From: Anaeramoeba flamelloides
Taxonomy: Eukaryota > Metamonada > Anaeramoebidae
DNA: 64,000 nucleotides
Reading direction: 5' to 3'
NCBI GenBank assembly: GCA_027625915.1
Contig: JANTQA010000033.1
Location: forward strand, 7,068,001 to 7,132,000
In this document: positions 50,210-61,612 of the stretch, piece after piece
Layout: every line of letters starts with the position of its first letter
Numbering within the stretch: position 1 is the first letter of the stretch
The notes under the pieces: generated by a model
Seen by the model: the letters and a program-made list of their open reading frames with translations, nothing else
Databases searched by the model: none
What the model was told of the DNA's origin: nothing
Translations under genes and position numbers: made by a program

Positions 50210-50962
50210 TTAATACCAATTTGTAGATTCAATGTCTTCTTCGCTATTTAGTTCTGGGTATTCGTTTTGTTTAACGACTATAGGATTATTGACCAATTCT
50301 GTTAATTTTTCTTTCAATTGTTGTGAAAGATTGTTTTCTTTAATTAATAAGCCATTAATTTCAAATTCAAATTTTTTTATAATGTACTCAATTTCATTGA
50401 ATAGATCTTTTGGATTTTCAGCGCCTTCATTTACAATTTTTTTTCTAAAGTTGTGGATAATACGATCATATGTTTTCATCGCTTTTTTTTCTGAAAATAT
50501 ACAAATTGGATTATAAAGTTTCTGAGTTTTCTTATTTAAATCGAAACCATACTCTGTAGAATAAAGAAATTCAAGGAATGCTGCTGATTTATTAAACCAA
50601 CCCAAAGATGTTGGCAAATGAAATCCTTCCCTAACATCATTAAAAAAGTTATAAATATTTTTGATATGATCAGTGAGTAATGAAATACCTTGATTTTTTG
50701 AAGGTTTTGAATTTTCAATATTCTCGAAATTGAAGTCTACGGTATTTGTAATTGTTTCAATTGGTAAAATTGTTTTTTCAATATAAAAGCACGTTCTGTT
50801 TCCACTTAAAATTCCTAGCGGCGGCATTCTTGAAATCGACAATTCCCCTCTTTGGTTTAATAATACAATTATCCCTTCATCTTTAAAGATACCGCTTGAT
50901 TCGAAAATTTCATCCACCTGTAAATCAATTGACTTCATTGTTCGGTAATATGGCTTTCCGGT
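50210..50962 (-). CDS. Probable 3' exon of SMG8
   Basis: Open from an acceptor (ACTACCAG, exon from 50962) to a TAA at 50210; 250 codons in phase 0. It begins TGKPYYRTMKSIDLQVDEIF, comparable with the GPRRYQVMRQ region of animal SMG8. FHLPTSLGWFNKSAAFLEFL resembles the SMG8 segment FELPTYQKWISAASKLYE. A helical Glu/Lys-rich tail follows. The match to SMG8 is from memory and is modest. An independent gene starting at the internal ATG 50938 is the alternative. Position and strand fit the SMG8 5' exons at 53.8-55.0 kb, leaving an intron of nearly 3 kb. Confidence 0.5.
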   Translation of the reverse strand, partial: TGKPYYRTMKSIDLQVDEIFESSGIFKDEGIIVLLNQRGELSISRMPPLGILSGNRTCFYIEKTILPIETITNTVDFNFENIENSKPSKNQGISLLTDHIKNIYNFFNDVREGFHLPTSLGWFNKSAAFLEFLYSTEYGFDLNKKTQKLYNPICIFSEKKAMKTYDRIIHNFRKKIVNEGAENPKDLFNEIEYIIKKFEFEINGLLIKENNLSQQLKEKLTELVNNPIVVKQNEYPELNSEEDIESTNWY

Positions 50963-51837
50963 CTGGTAGTAATATAAAAGAGTTTGTTTGTTATTAAAAT
51001 ATTGAAATATATTAATTATTTGGATAAAAATTCATTCTGTAAAGAAGTTTGTAGAAAAACGAAGGTGTAACAAATATAGAATATGTGAAAAATGTTTATC
51101 CTTTTGAAAAATTACTGCTAGAACAAGAAAAACTAATAACATTTTTTATTTTTTTCCATTTTTTCCTTGGTCGGATTGTCTTGATATTGAGGAGAAGAGT
51201 TATAAAGGTAAATTCTCGAATGGTTACTTGTTAATGTTGAGATACTGAAACACGAAAGTATGGGTAACTTAAAAACCCAAAAAGTCAAAAATAAAATAAA
51301 AAAATATCAAGGATTAAAGCATATCAGATCAAAAAGAAAAAAGAAATAAGAAATTACAACAATTAAATAACGATCCCCCAAATGAAAATTCATGATCAAT
51401 TATCAAATTAAATTAAATTAATCAAAAACACCGTGGCTGTGATTTTGGATGTACTTAATTAAAGATAGCATTGGTTGTTTTTTTTTTTTTTTTGATTTTT
51501 TACCAATTGCTTCTTATAAACGCTTTTTTAAATTTCTTTCTTTTTTTTTCTTTTTCTTTTTTCAATTTTCTTATTTTCAATTAAATTTTTTGCTTTTGCT
51601 TTTTAACCATAAAGAAAATTTGGTTGCGTTTTCCCTTGAACAATCGTACATTCTATGATTTTACGCTGAAACCCCTTCAAGGAAATTTAAGTAAAAGTGG
51701 ATATGAAGTGTAATTTACACTTTTGCAATAATAATAATAACTAATAAGATTTTTTTATTTAATTTTTAAAAAAATCTTAGAATTTATTGATAAGCGAAGA
51801 GAGATAAAATATTCTCCACAATAATTGGGTTTTTTTT

Positions 51838-52260
51838 TCTTTTTAATTATTAAACTCTTATCCAGTCAAAGAGTACCAGTTTTATTGAAGAAATAGAACA
51901 TGCTCTATGAGTTTAATCCAGTATTCTTCTCAAAATAAATTTTCAATTTTTAGATCAAAATCATTTTTTCTAATTTAGTTCAAATTATTTTTTTTTTGTT
52001 TTTTCTTTTTTTTTGCTTTTTCTTTTTCTTGTTTTCGTTTTTTTTTTTAAAAAAGTCAATTTGAAATAAAAAAAATCTTTTGAAATTCCAAATTAACTTT
52101 ATGAAAAGTGAGGATTTGTAATTTCTTTTCAAATGAAGATATTTACGATTTAAAAATCTTATTGTCAACAATTTTAATTTTTCAAAGAAATTGAGTAATT
52201 TTTGCACGAGACATTCCAATGAGAGGATTTCCAAAACAAATTTTTTTTAATATTTTATTT
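51838..52260 (+). repeat. dispersed repeat family R2, copy 2
   Basis: Inverse-orientation partner of 12880-13292; see the shared ATAGAACATG, CAGTATTCT and TTGTCAACAATTTT-AATTTTTCAAAGAAATTG blocks. Non-coding. Confidence 0.6.
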
Positions 52261-52570
52261 TTTTCAAATTTATAAGCTTGTTCAGCTTTTCTTTTATGAA
52301 TAACAACTCTAATCTGAATTTATTAATTATATTATTTCTCGTATTTCGAAACAATCGTATTTTGGTTGATTCTTAAAAAAAAATTAAAAATTTTCATTTT
52401 TGGCTGAGAAACTTTGAGTGAAATGGAGTTTATTTTGATAAAAAAATATATGTGTGTTTTATAAACAAAAAAAATAGTTTTTTTTAAAAAGGGTAGTTAA
52501 ATTTTCGTAAGTTTTATGAGTTCCCATCAAGTTCCTAGGTTTTCTCATCAACAAACCTAAATCATCGAAA

Positions 52571-53036
52571 AATGTCGTTTGGTTTATTACTGAAATTAAA
52601 TAAAAACCACTTTTAGGGTTTCCAGAATTTAAAAGAATTGAGTAAAAAAATTAATTGCACTCTCTTCTTTTGAATCATAATATAGCTAGATGCTCTACGA
52701 CACCTTACTGCACTCTACAGCACACCACAAAAATATTTAAAAATAATTTCTATTCAAGAAAATAACAATAAACGGTCATGTCGTAGAGTGTAGTCAAGTG
52801 CCTAGGTTTTTTTTAATTTGAGAAATAAAAAGAAAATTTTCGGAAATTTTCTTTTAATTTTAAAATTAAAAAAAACCTAACGGCGCTTTTTCGGGATTCA
52901 AAAGAATTGAGTAAAATCAAAGATTTTACTAAATTCTTTTAAATTGTGATTAAAACCAATGACTATTTTTATTTAATTTTGGAGAATTTAGTAATATCTT
53001 GGATTTTACTCTCTTCTTTTAAATTCTGGAAAAAAG
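52571..53036 (+). repeat. LINE fragment with palindromic modules
   Basis: CAATAAACGGTCATGTCGTAG near 52766 matches CAATAAACAGTCGTGCCGTAG at 33656 in the LINE body, so this is a piece of the same LINE. Modules follow: AAAAAAAACCTAACGGCGC, a hairpin around TTGAGTAAAATCAAAGATTT, and inverted forms such as GCTCTACGACACC. It is antisense to the SMG8-like gene. Confidence 0.65.
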
Positions 53037-53713
53037 TATACTCTTCAAGTAACCGTGAAATCTCTAAATGTTCGTTTCATGACTTTAATACAGAAAAATA
53101 AATAGTTAACCGACTTTATATCAGATTCAATATTTTTCTTTTTTAAGTTTTAACTTGGATACTTTTATTAGAAACAATTCTAGAAGTGTGAAAATAAAAT
53201 AATAAAAGCCTAGGGTCTATAAAAAGAGGCAAGCAAATTATTAATGTATTGCTTGAAGATAAATGAATATTGGTAAGGATTATGGTTAAACATTTAATTC
53301 CAAATCTTAGAAATGTGTAGTTTTGATATTCTTTAAAGTATTTTAACTTTGTCCAAAATTTTGGAATTTAGTTTATTTTTGAAATCCCCAAAAAAATTAA
53401 TCGGGTTTTGATCATAAAGTAGATCTAAATTGTATTTGTTGGATTGATTGAAAATAATATAATGAATTATTATTTGAAGTTAATTGGTTTCTTCTTTTTA
53501 TTGATTTTACTTTGAATTTTCAGTAATGTTCCCAATGAAAAACCGTGTTTCACTTTTTTTCAATTCTCTCACTTTTTTTCCCTAATTGTTATTCTGTTTT
53601 TTATAAATTTGGTGTTTGGAAAGATGATGTTTCTGAAAATTTGTGCTTTTGTGAATCTCATAATCCTGTTTTTGGTTAAAATCTCAACAATTTGGCTTTT
53701 GTAACTTTTTGAT

Positions 53714-53778
53714 CACAAGTATAAATATGAATGTTGTAAAAACTCTATTTTTTACAACATTCCATATTTACACTTGTG
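53714..53778. repeat. 30-bp hairpin
   Basis: CACAAGTATAAATATGAATG at the left pairs with CATTCCATATTTACACTTGTG at the right. The core GAATGTTGTAAAAA/TTTTTACAACATTC is a perfect match around a 6-base loop. It could be a short foldback or miniature element. Confidence 0.75.
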
Positions 53779-53795
53779 GAGTAAAGGATTAACAA

Positions 53796-55035
53796 TCAGA
53801 AAATGGAATGTTGGTTGAATGTTATTTTAATGATAATGAAATACGAACGACTCAAACCCTTTTTAGAATGAGATGTGTACATTGTCCGAAGTCCATTATC
53901 CTCATCTGAAAAATATTTTGATTTATAAACGTGAATCATTTGATTTGTTTCTTGATTTGAAGAATTTTGTGATTTGGTTGGCTTCAGAAAGATACTTCGA
54001 AGAGTGGAGAAATCGCAAACAGAAAATGAAGAATAAAAAATCAAAAACAAAAAACATGTTTTTGGATTAAAATGGTTTAGGTTTCTAATTTTGAGAACAG
54101 AGGATCGTTAAGATCCTGGGATCGGAGGGTTTTCAAACAACTTTCTTGAGACCAATTTGTCAGGTTAAAAAGAATGAACTAAAAGTGACAACCTTACTGT
54201 AATAAATTTCAAAGCTTCTTTACAATAAAAAAGAGAATGGTGCAAGGACCCAAAAAAAAAAAAAAAAAAGTAAAAGAGGAAAAGACAAATTACATAAGTG
54301 AATGCAAAGGTAACAAACGGCGAACAACAACACGCAGAATTGAAATAATTTTTTTGGTTTTCAATCTTTTTCTTTTTTTTTAAAAAGACCGGGAATTTTT
54401 TAATGTAAGAATCCCAAATATGACTTTTCAAAAGCTCAATTTTTTTAAAGGTGTGTAAAAGTGATAAATCTAAACGAAGGGAATTATGGTGCAACTAGTA
54501 TTATTGATGATTTTTAGGAATAAAAAAAAAATTGCAATGGGATCTAAGATAAGAACAAAAGATCAAAGACAAAAGATCAAAGAAAAAAAGAAAAAGGGGC
54601 GTGTACAATAATTATATGGCAATTCATAAAAAGAAATAAGAGTGAAACCAAGTATTCCGCCTCTCCCTCATTTAAAAATTTGCTTAATTCTTTTTGGCTT
54701 TCTAATTGGTTTTTTTTTTGAAAATAAGTCATTAAAGAAATTAAATAAGAAGGATCTTTAAAGCTCTCCAACTGAAGCAAAATTAAATTCCTGCTTTTTA
54801 AATAAACAATTTCAATTTGTGCGGGTACAGGCAGGTTTTCTTCATTAAATTTATCATTAAAATCTTCACGCTGGGACGATCTGCTTGATAAAAAATCAAT
54901 TAATCGTATTTTTTCGCCATTGAAACTTTCAGATCCAATAATCCCAACAACAATGACTTTTTCTTGACAAAACTTTAATTTCTTTATTGTTTCCTTTTGT
55001 GGTATTTTTGATTGGGGAAAGATTCGAAAGGTCAT
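53796..55035 (-). CDS. SMG8: SMG8 nonsense-mediated decay factor, 5' exons
   Basis: SMG8 regulates the SMG1 kinase together with SMG9 in nonsense-mediated mRNA decay. Exon 1 (54607-55035, ATG at 55035) carries KVIVVGIIGSESFNGEKIRL, the degenerate P-loop-like start of SMG8, and EYLVSLLFLFMNCHII, matching SLLYLFSVCHILLLVHP in animals. The donor GTACAC joins exon 2 (54315-54494): LHHNSLRLDLSLLHTFKKIE and a Cys-rich CCCSPF before a GTTACC donor. Exon 3 starts at 54178 with FILFNLTNWSQES, like the LLFLFQLNGAL segment. Further pieces (SEANQITKFFKSR near 53980, then DEDNGLRTMYTS) probably continue it, but their splice sites are not fixed. The exon 3 end and later joins are open. The family call rests on several short collinear matches rather than one long one. 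Confidence 0.65.
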
Positions 55036-55649
55036 TTTGAAAAAAAGATAAAAAATGTTTTTGTTTTATTGTTTGTGAAGCTTAAATCTAAAAATTGAGT
55101 TTAATTACTCAAAACAACAGTGTTGATTTCTTTGAGACTAATTTTATCCGATCATTTGGGAATGTGCTTTAACCTTTTTAAGGGATTAATGTCTGCCAAG
55201 GTGAAATCTATTTTTAAAGTACGTTAGAATTGAGTGTAAGTGGTATTTGTGGTAAATGGGTTCACAAGTGACTCTAAAAAATCTATGATAAATATTATTG
55301 AATAAACTTTTATTGGATTTTTTTCTAAGGATCTCTATTTTAAAATTCTAATTTTGATTAGAATTTTTTTGTATTTCTTTTCCAATCTCCAAGATCGAAA
55401 TTAAAATTAATAAAATTTCAGTATTTCATAATTCTTATCCAGACCCATCAAAAGAAACCTTTATTATATATTTTTAAATTTCTAGATTTACCTAATAATC
55501 ATACACATAATAACCCAAAGAATAATTATCGGAGTTGCCTTTTTATCAAACTAACCCCCTTCCAAAAATTTATACAAACCTAAAATCAAAAAAGATAAAA
55601 AATTCTCAATTTATTGTATTTTCGGATTTACTGTTTAGGATCAAATGCT

Positions 55650-55830
55650 GGACATTTGTTCTGGTAAAGAGAGCATTTTAAAGTTACTATATTCGTACTT
55701 CCTAATTCAAAGAGTACCTAAAATAGAAACAGCCAATACAGTAATTAGAAAAAATTTAAACTCAATGTACTTTTCCAAAATTGATTGTATTTTTTCAAAC
55801 ATAATATAAAAACATATTTGAGTAAATCAG
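55650..55830 (+). repeat. dispersed repeat family R3, copy 2
   Basis: Partner of 30290-30420, sharing AAAGAGAGCATTTTAAAG-like, CCTAATTCAAAGAGTA and AAACTCAAT blocks in the same order and orientation. Confidence 0.5.
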
Positions 55831-57481
55831 TGATTATGTTGTTATATATAATTAAGTTTATCAAAATCAAAGAAAAAAAAATATAAACCAAAAAAATAAA
55901 AATATTAGTCTTCAAAATAATATTGTGAGTGAAATAATTCTTTATATTTGTAAATTTTTTGAATTTTTAATAACAATTATTGATTGATCAAATTATTAGA
56001 TACTGTCAACAAATTATATATGATTTTTCTAATATAAAAAAACAACACTACCTTTTTATCAATCATTGAAAAAAATGCTTTTTTGATTAAATGAAATAGA
56101 TTGCATAAATCTCCGAAAAAAATAGAAATGATCACAAAAAAGAAAAGATAATAAATGAAATATGCCAAATTTCAAAATTAGGGGCAAACTTTTATTATTA
56201 TTATTATTTTCTTTTTTGATTTGTCTTTGTATTAATACAATGCTTACATAGTATTTATATTTATTAATCTATATTGGTTATTGTCTCTAAAAAATTGAGT
56301 AAAATACATTATAATTCAATTAAAAACACAATTAAACTAATTTTTTTCGGATGAAAAATCTGGCCCTATTTTTGAAATTAAGCTTAGTTTGTAAAATCAA
56401 AATTAATTACAAATTGAAGTAAATTGTCGTATACCTATTATCTTGAAGATTTAAACTGTTTCAAAATTTTTGGATTTTATTTTCGTTTTTGGTTCAATCA
56501 TTTTTTAATATAAAAAAAAAATAGTTTGTCACAATTATATAGGAGTTAAGAGACTAATCTCTATTAATTTTTTTTTACCTAAATTTAATAGAGATCAAGA
56601 AAATTTTTTACCAAATACTTATACTTGAAAACATGTTTATTTTCAATATTAAATATATTTCAAGATAAGGAACCCTGATTTAGAAATTTGTCAAAAAAAG
56701 AAAATTATAGAAATTAGTCCTTTAAGTGCTATATTTTTAATTGAAATTCAAAGTATAATGTGTTTTTATCATGGAGTTGTGGATGGTAATCTACACAAAT
56801 ATTTCTCAAGTAAGATTAAAGAAAAAATCAATAATATATTTTTACCAAATTTATCTCTCCCCTTTTCTCTGATTCGATCATATTCATTTCAGTTATGTAT
56901 ACGATTTTGACGATTTCTATGATTTTAATGATTTCAAAATGTAAATTAAGGTTGGGAAAAATAAAATTTTTGAGAAAATATCTTCTTAAGTGAAAGTGGA
57001 AAAGTTTAAGAATATTTTTAAAAAATTCCTATTATTTGTTTTTGATATTAGAGTAAATTTAAGAGTGTTTTAATTCTTAGGAAAGGGGGTAAAAATAGAG
57101 AAAAATGGAAAAACAATTGGAAATTCCATTTTTTGTATTAAGGTTTGGTGAATATTTGCAAAAAGTCTTACAAATTCTTGAGGGTTTGAATAGAATTCAC
57201 CAAGGCTCCTCTTTTCTCAAAAAAGTGGGTATTTTCATCTTATTTGAACAAATAAAATATTTATATTAAAAAAAAAAACTCTTAAATTTTTCCAAATTTA
57301 ATTTTAATTTAGATTGTTGGACTCAAAATCATAGAAAATGTCTTCAAAATTTCTATTAAAAACTAACAGATATGTTATAAGAGAAATGGTTTTAACATAA
57401 AAAAAATTATCACAGCTCAATAAACAATTTTTTTGTTTGGTATTTTTTTTATTGAGAATCTCTTGAAAATAAAAAATAGTA

Positions 57482-57678
57482 CAATCAGTTCCACTTTTAA
57501 GGCACAAACTTTCAACGAAATTTAAGGAACAATAAAAATCTCAAATTAAAGCACAATATTCGGATTCTAGTAAAATAAATTATAAAAAAAAATATTAGAA
57601 ATTTTGGACCTTAATTTGAGATTTTTATTCTGCTTTAAATTTTGTTGAAAGTTTGTGCCTTAAAAGTGGAACTGGCTG
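57482..57678. mobile_element. Fully palindromic Tc1/mariner-type MITE
   Basis: 197 bp between TA dinucleotides (57480-57481 and 57679-57680). The left arm starts CAATCAGTTCCACTTTTAAG and the right arm is its inverse with CAGCCAGTTCC ends. The arms are about 78 bp each and nearly identical, continuing through GCACAAACTTTCAAC and ATAAAAATCTCAAATTAA. Same family as 13311-13741. A diverged arm recurs at 63188-63262. Confidence 0.85.
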
Positions 57679-59707
57679 TAAATATAATCCTTGAATGTGT
57701 TTATTTTAGAGCTTCAGCCTAAGAAAAAATAAAAATATCAAGCACAAAAACTAAAAAAGAAGAAGAAGAAGAAGAAAGTACAGCCCCTTTGCAAGAATCG
57801 TTGTGATTTCAGAAGACTTTTGTGATTTTGAGTTATTTCTATATAGGAATTAAAAAAAATTAGAAATAAAATACTCTCATTTTGATTTAATATATCAAGC
57901 CTGAAATAAAAATTGTTTTAAAAAAATCAAAAAATATTCCTCAATTTTTTGATTTCTCCTTTTTTTTTGAAATCTAATTTTTTATATGAAATTTATGTTA
58001 TATATTCTCTTTTCCAGAATAAATTTTTTGAATTTTTTTTTAGTAAAAGATATTATGATATTTCTGTTTTAAAACACTATTTTTTGAGAATTTTTTTTTT
58101 GAAAAAAAATGAGGTCTTAAGTAAAAATGTAAAAAGAAAATTTTTTAAAAGTCATAATACAAATTTAAAGCCCCAAAACATATAACTTTCTGAAAGAAAC
58201 TTATCCCAATAAAAAAAGGTTTCAAGGGATAGGAAAATAGTTTTAGGTTAGTGCACAAAAGTCGTTGAACACTTGTTTATTTGATCATAACCCATGAGTA
58301 ATAGAAGTCTTACTGATTATAAGGAATTCCGAAAAAAAAATTTTAATTTTTAATAAATTATGATTCTCTTAAAACAAGACTCAAAAAAAAAAAAGAAATA
58401 ATACAACCTAAAACTAATCTTTTATTATTTTGTTTATAAATTAAAATACTTTATGATATTTTTAATCTTTTAATATTCAATTGTAAAAAAATAGTCTATT
58501 TTGGAATTTCACTTCCAGTATTCATTGTTAGCAAAAATATGACCTAAAAAGAATAGTCATCTTAAAAATTTAAACAGAAAAATCTATTTTGTAGTTTCTC
58601 GTAAGATATTATTTTTGTGCAAAAAGATAACCTAAAAACCCTATTTGGATACTCTAAGTTTTACACTAGTCAAAAAATAAAGGAGATACGATCTTTAAAA
58701 GTTAGAATCTTTTATTGAGAGTGTTTGAAATGTTTTTTCTTTTTTTAGTCTAGAAAATTGTAATTATTTTTCTTTTTCAATTTTTTGTATCTTTTTTTTG
58801 GTTTTCGAGTTTAGGTATCTCAAAATGTCTTATTTTCAATTATTAATCAAACAATTCAATTAAGATTTTTTGATGATTAGAATTAGAGAATCTTTTGATC
58901 TTCAAGCCTTCATAATTTAAATAGGATTAGTTCAAAAGTTCATGGGACAAATTGGTAAATTTCTGAGGTAGTTCTTAAAGTATTTTTAAAGGATTCTTTG
59001 CTGGTATTTGAATATAAACCTCGAAAAATTTTCTCTTCTTTCCTTTTCTTTTTCAAACAGAGATTACAAACTCCAACTTATTTCTTCTTGAGAACTCAAT
59101 TTATACTTGAAAAATCTGGAAAAGGAAGTAAAAAATTTTTCCAATTAATACTACAAGCACCTTTTCGCTAATTGAACGAAATATTTTTTTCCTTTTTTTG
59201 ATACAAAATACAAGGTTTGAGAATTTAAATTGATTTGTTGAATATCCTTCTTTAAAAAAACCTTTAATATAGACTCGTATTTTCCAGGTTTAAAAACTTA
59301 TTCCATAATAATATTTCTTCTCTTCAATTTTTTTTAAAAAGGAAGAATAAATTTATTTTGATCACACAACAGAGAATATTTTTAACCAACAAATTGTCAA
59401 AACCTTTATTAACCGAACTTTTAAACTTCAAAAAAGAACACAACTTTTAAAAGAGTTTTTATCTTCAAAATCAATCAAATCTATTTTATCAAAAACCATT
59501 CAAGATGATTAAATTTTTTGATTAATTATTGATTTTGATTTGTTTTTATCAAATTAAAACCATTCGTGAAGTTGGTATGTTTCCATTTCAAAACCAAAGA
59601 ATAATAAGTTATTTTTTATTTTTTAATTTTTTTGTCTATTTGTTTCTCATCAAAAACCAAAAATCAACCACGAATAAATAATCAAGAAATAACCGTTAAT
59701 CAACTAA

Positions 59708-61612
59708 ATGACTACCAACCAAAAAATAAGTTCAAGTGATATTATAAATGAACTTGAAAAAAATTTAGCACTTCTTGATGATTTGACTCGGGGATTTGAA
59801 AACGATCGATCTTCAGATTTTGCAAAACAAAAAACAAAAAAAAAAAAAATTTCCAAAGAAAAAGATGATTTGTTTTCAAAAAGCACTCGATCAGTACAAA
59901 GGAAGCCAATTTCCAGGAAACCAATTTCTGTCTCAAAAACAAAATCAACAAGAATAAGAGCAACAAGCCAGAACAAGACTAACAATCCCTTCTCTAAAAA
60001 AAATCAAATCCCATCAACTGACCACAAAACAAAAACAAGTAAAAGAATCAAATCTTATAATTTCAAAAACCCAAAAACGTCTTCTAAATTGAATAAATCA
60101 AGGTTCTCAAATATGGAGTATTATCAAGAAATCAAAAAGAAACCGCTCACATCAATTAAAAAAAGAAAAACCCGATCACAAACTTTTAATCAAAAAATAA
60201 ATAACTTAACCAAAGACGAGAATAGCGATCGATCTGAAAATTCGATTGAAAAAGCTCTTGAGAATTATAGGTTCAACCGCAATAAACAAAGCCAACTGAA
60301 AAATCGAAGATCAACAAGAACAAAAGAGAAAAAAATTCAAATAAATAGTACCGAATTGGTGTCCCCCATAAAAGCAGAGTTTAATGAAAAAAAGAATTCA
60401 AAAACAGTAAACCCAATTAAATATAATTACAATACAGACAAGAATGAAAGAGAAAGCAAAAGCAAAAGCAAAAATCAAAATCAAAATAAAAATAAAAATG
60501 AAAGAGAATGGAACGGAAGTGAAAGTGAAAGCGACGAAGATTTAGAAATTGATTTCAATTTTGCACAGATTGTAAAATCACCAACAAAATCAAAATATTA
60601 TTCAAGAAACAAAAAGGAAAAACTTAAATTTTTAGACAAAAATATAAAACAAAAAGTTCTTAAACATAAGGAATTAAAAGAAGAAGAAAACATCAATTTA
60701 AATGAACTCCCCGATTTTAATAATACTGAAACGATAGACAAAATTTCACATTTCACGAGCCCACAACAGCCACAAGATCGACTCAAGGAATTTGAAAAAT
60801 TTATTTCTCAATTTGATTTAGGATCTTTTTCTGGTGATATTAATATTAGCGATAGTAAGACTAAAACTAAAACTAAAAGAAAAAAGAATCTTGATACTAA
60901 AGAAATCGAATTAAAATTATCGAAATTTAAAGAGAAAGAAAAGAAAAAAGCAAAAGAAAAAAAAAGTGACAATGGAAAAAATAATAACAAAAATAACCAC
61001 AATAAGGGGAATGCCAATGCGACCAGCGATACGCAAAATTCAAATAGCCACTCAAAGAATATAAACGATTCCAAACAAAAAACAAAAACAAAAAGTAAAG
61101 GAATCACACTAATAACTAAAGATTCCATTCAAGATTTACCGCAAGTACAAGGCAAAATGAAATATAATGAAAAAAAATTTGAATGGGAAGGAAACGACGA
61201 AGAATTAGATGCATTTGAAAAACAACACAAGAGTGGATTTATTCCAAATACTCTTTCCTCGATGACATTTACCGAATATAACCAAATGAAATATAACCCC
61301 TTGACACATACGTGGGAAGGTAACGAGGAGGCCATTGATTGGGGCGATGATGATGAAGAAAATTCATTTTTGGAATCAATTGAAAAAGGAAATAATATGA
61401 AAAATGATGATATTAATGTACAAAACAGATATCAAATTGGCAGAACTTTTGAATTAAATAAAAAAATAATTGATAAATTCAAAAATTCTGAAAAATTAAA
61501 TAATAAACTTCTTCAAAATTGGAACCTTGATGAGAAAAAAAAAGATAAAACCTTTTTAATACGTAAATTCGCTTTAATATGGATGATAGAAAGCGGGAAA
61601 AATTTGATATAA
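59708..61612 (+). CDS. Byr4/Bfa1-like mitotic-exit GAP subunit
   Basis: Single open frame of 634 codons with a plausible start at 59708 (AAATG context). The N-terminal two thirds are low-complexity, basic and Ser/Lys/Asn-rich. The C-terminal part holds two copies of a short repeat, GKMKYNEKKFEWEGNDEELD and NQMKYNPLTHTWEGNEEAID, followed by an acidic stretch and FELNKKIIDKFKNSEKLNNK with a Trp. This arrangement matches fungal Byr4 and Bfa1, the scaffold half of the two-part GAP (with Cdc16/Bub2) for the Spg1/Tem1 GTPase that controls septation and mitotic exit. The motif match is clear to me, but the family is mostly described in fungi, so orthology is inferred. The last 25 residues after NWNLDEKKK look less conserved and could read past an unrecognised splice site. 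Confidence 0.6.
   Translation: MTTNQKISSSDIINELEKNLALLDDLTRGFENDRSSDFAKQKTKKKKISKEKDDLFSKSTRSVQRKPISRKPISVSKTKSTRIRATSQNKTNNPFSKKNQIPSTDHKTKTSKRIKSYNFKNPKTSSKLNKSRFSNMEYYQEIKKKPLTSIKKRKTRSQTFNQKINNLTKDENSDRSENSIEKALENYRFNRNKQSQLKNRRSTRTKEKKIQINSTELVSPIKAEFNEKKNSKTVNPIKYNYNTDKNERESKSKSKNQNQNKNKNEREWNGSESESDEDLEIDFNFAQIVKSPTKSKYYSRNKKEKLKFLDKNIKQKVLKHKELKEEENINLNELPDFNNTETIDKISHFTSPQQPQDRLKEFEKFISQFDLGSFSGDINISDSKTKTKTKRKKNLDTKEIELKLSKFKEKEKKKAKEKKSDNGKNNNKNNHNKGNANATSDTQNSNSHSKNINDSKQKTKTKSKGITLITKDSIQDLPQVQGKMKYNEKKFEWEGNDEELDAFEKQHKSGFIPNTLSSMTFTEYNQMKYNPLTHTWEGNEEAIDWGDDDEENSFLESIEKGNNMKNDDINVQNRYQIGRTFELNKKIIDKFKNSEKLNNKLLQNWNLDEKKKDKTFLIRKFALIWMIESGKNLI

Larger units (their letters stand above)
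50963..53795 (-). other. Probable long SMG8 intron with repeats
   Basis: No coding exon recognised. It contains repeat R2 (51838-52260), LINE-type palindromic modules (52571-53036) and a hairpin (53714-53778). If the 3' exon assignment is wrong, this is intergenic. Confidence 0.5.
55036..59707. other. 4.7 kb gene-free region
   Basis: Divergent spacer between the SMG8-like start and the Byr4-like start. It contains repeat R3 at 55650-55830 and the palindromic MITE at 57482-57678. The remaining sequence is AT-rich, with scattered hairpins and no credible gene. Confidence 0.6.

Noticed and set aside
53873-54070. Plus-strand 65-codon open frame with protein-like composition
   Set aside because: It lies opposite minus-strand pieces that fit SMG8 (SEANQITKFFKSR), so it is more likely a shadow of those exons.
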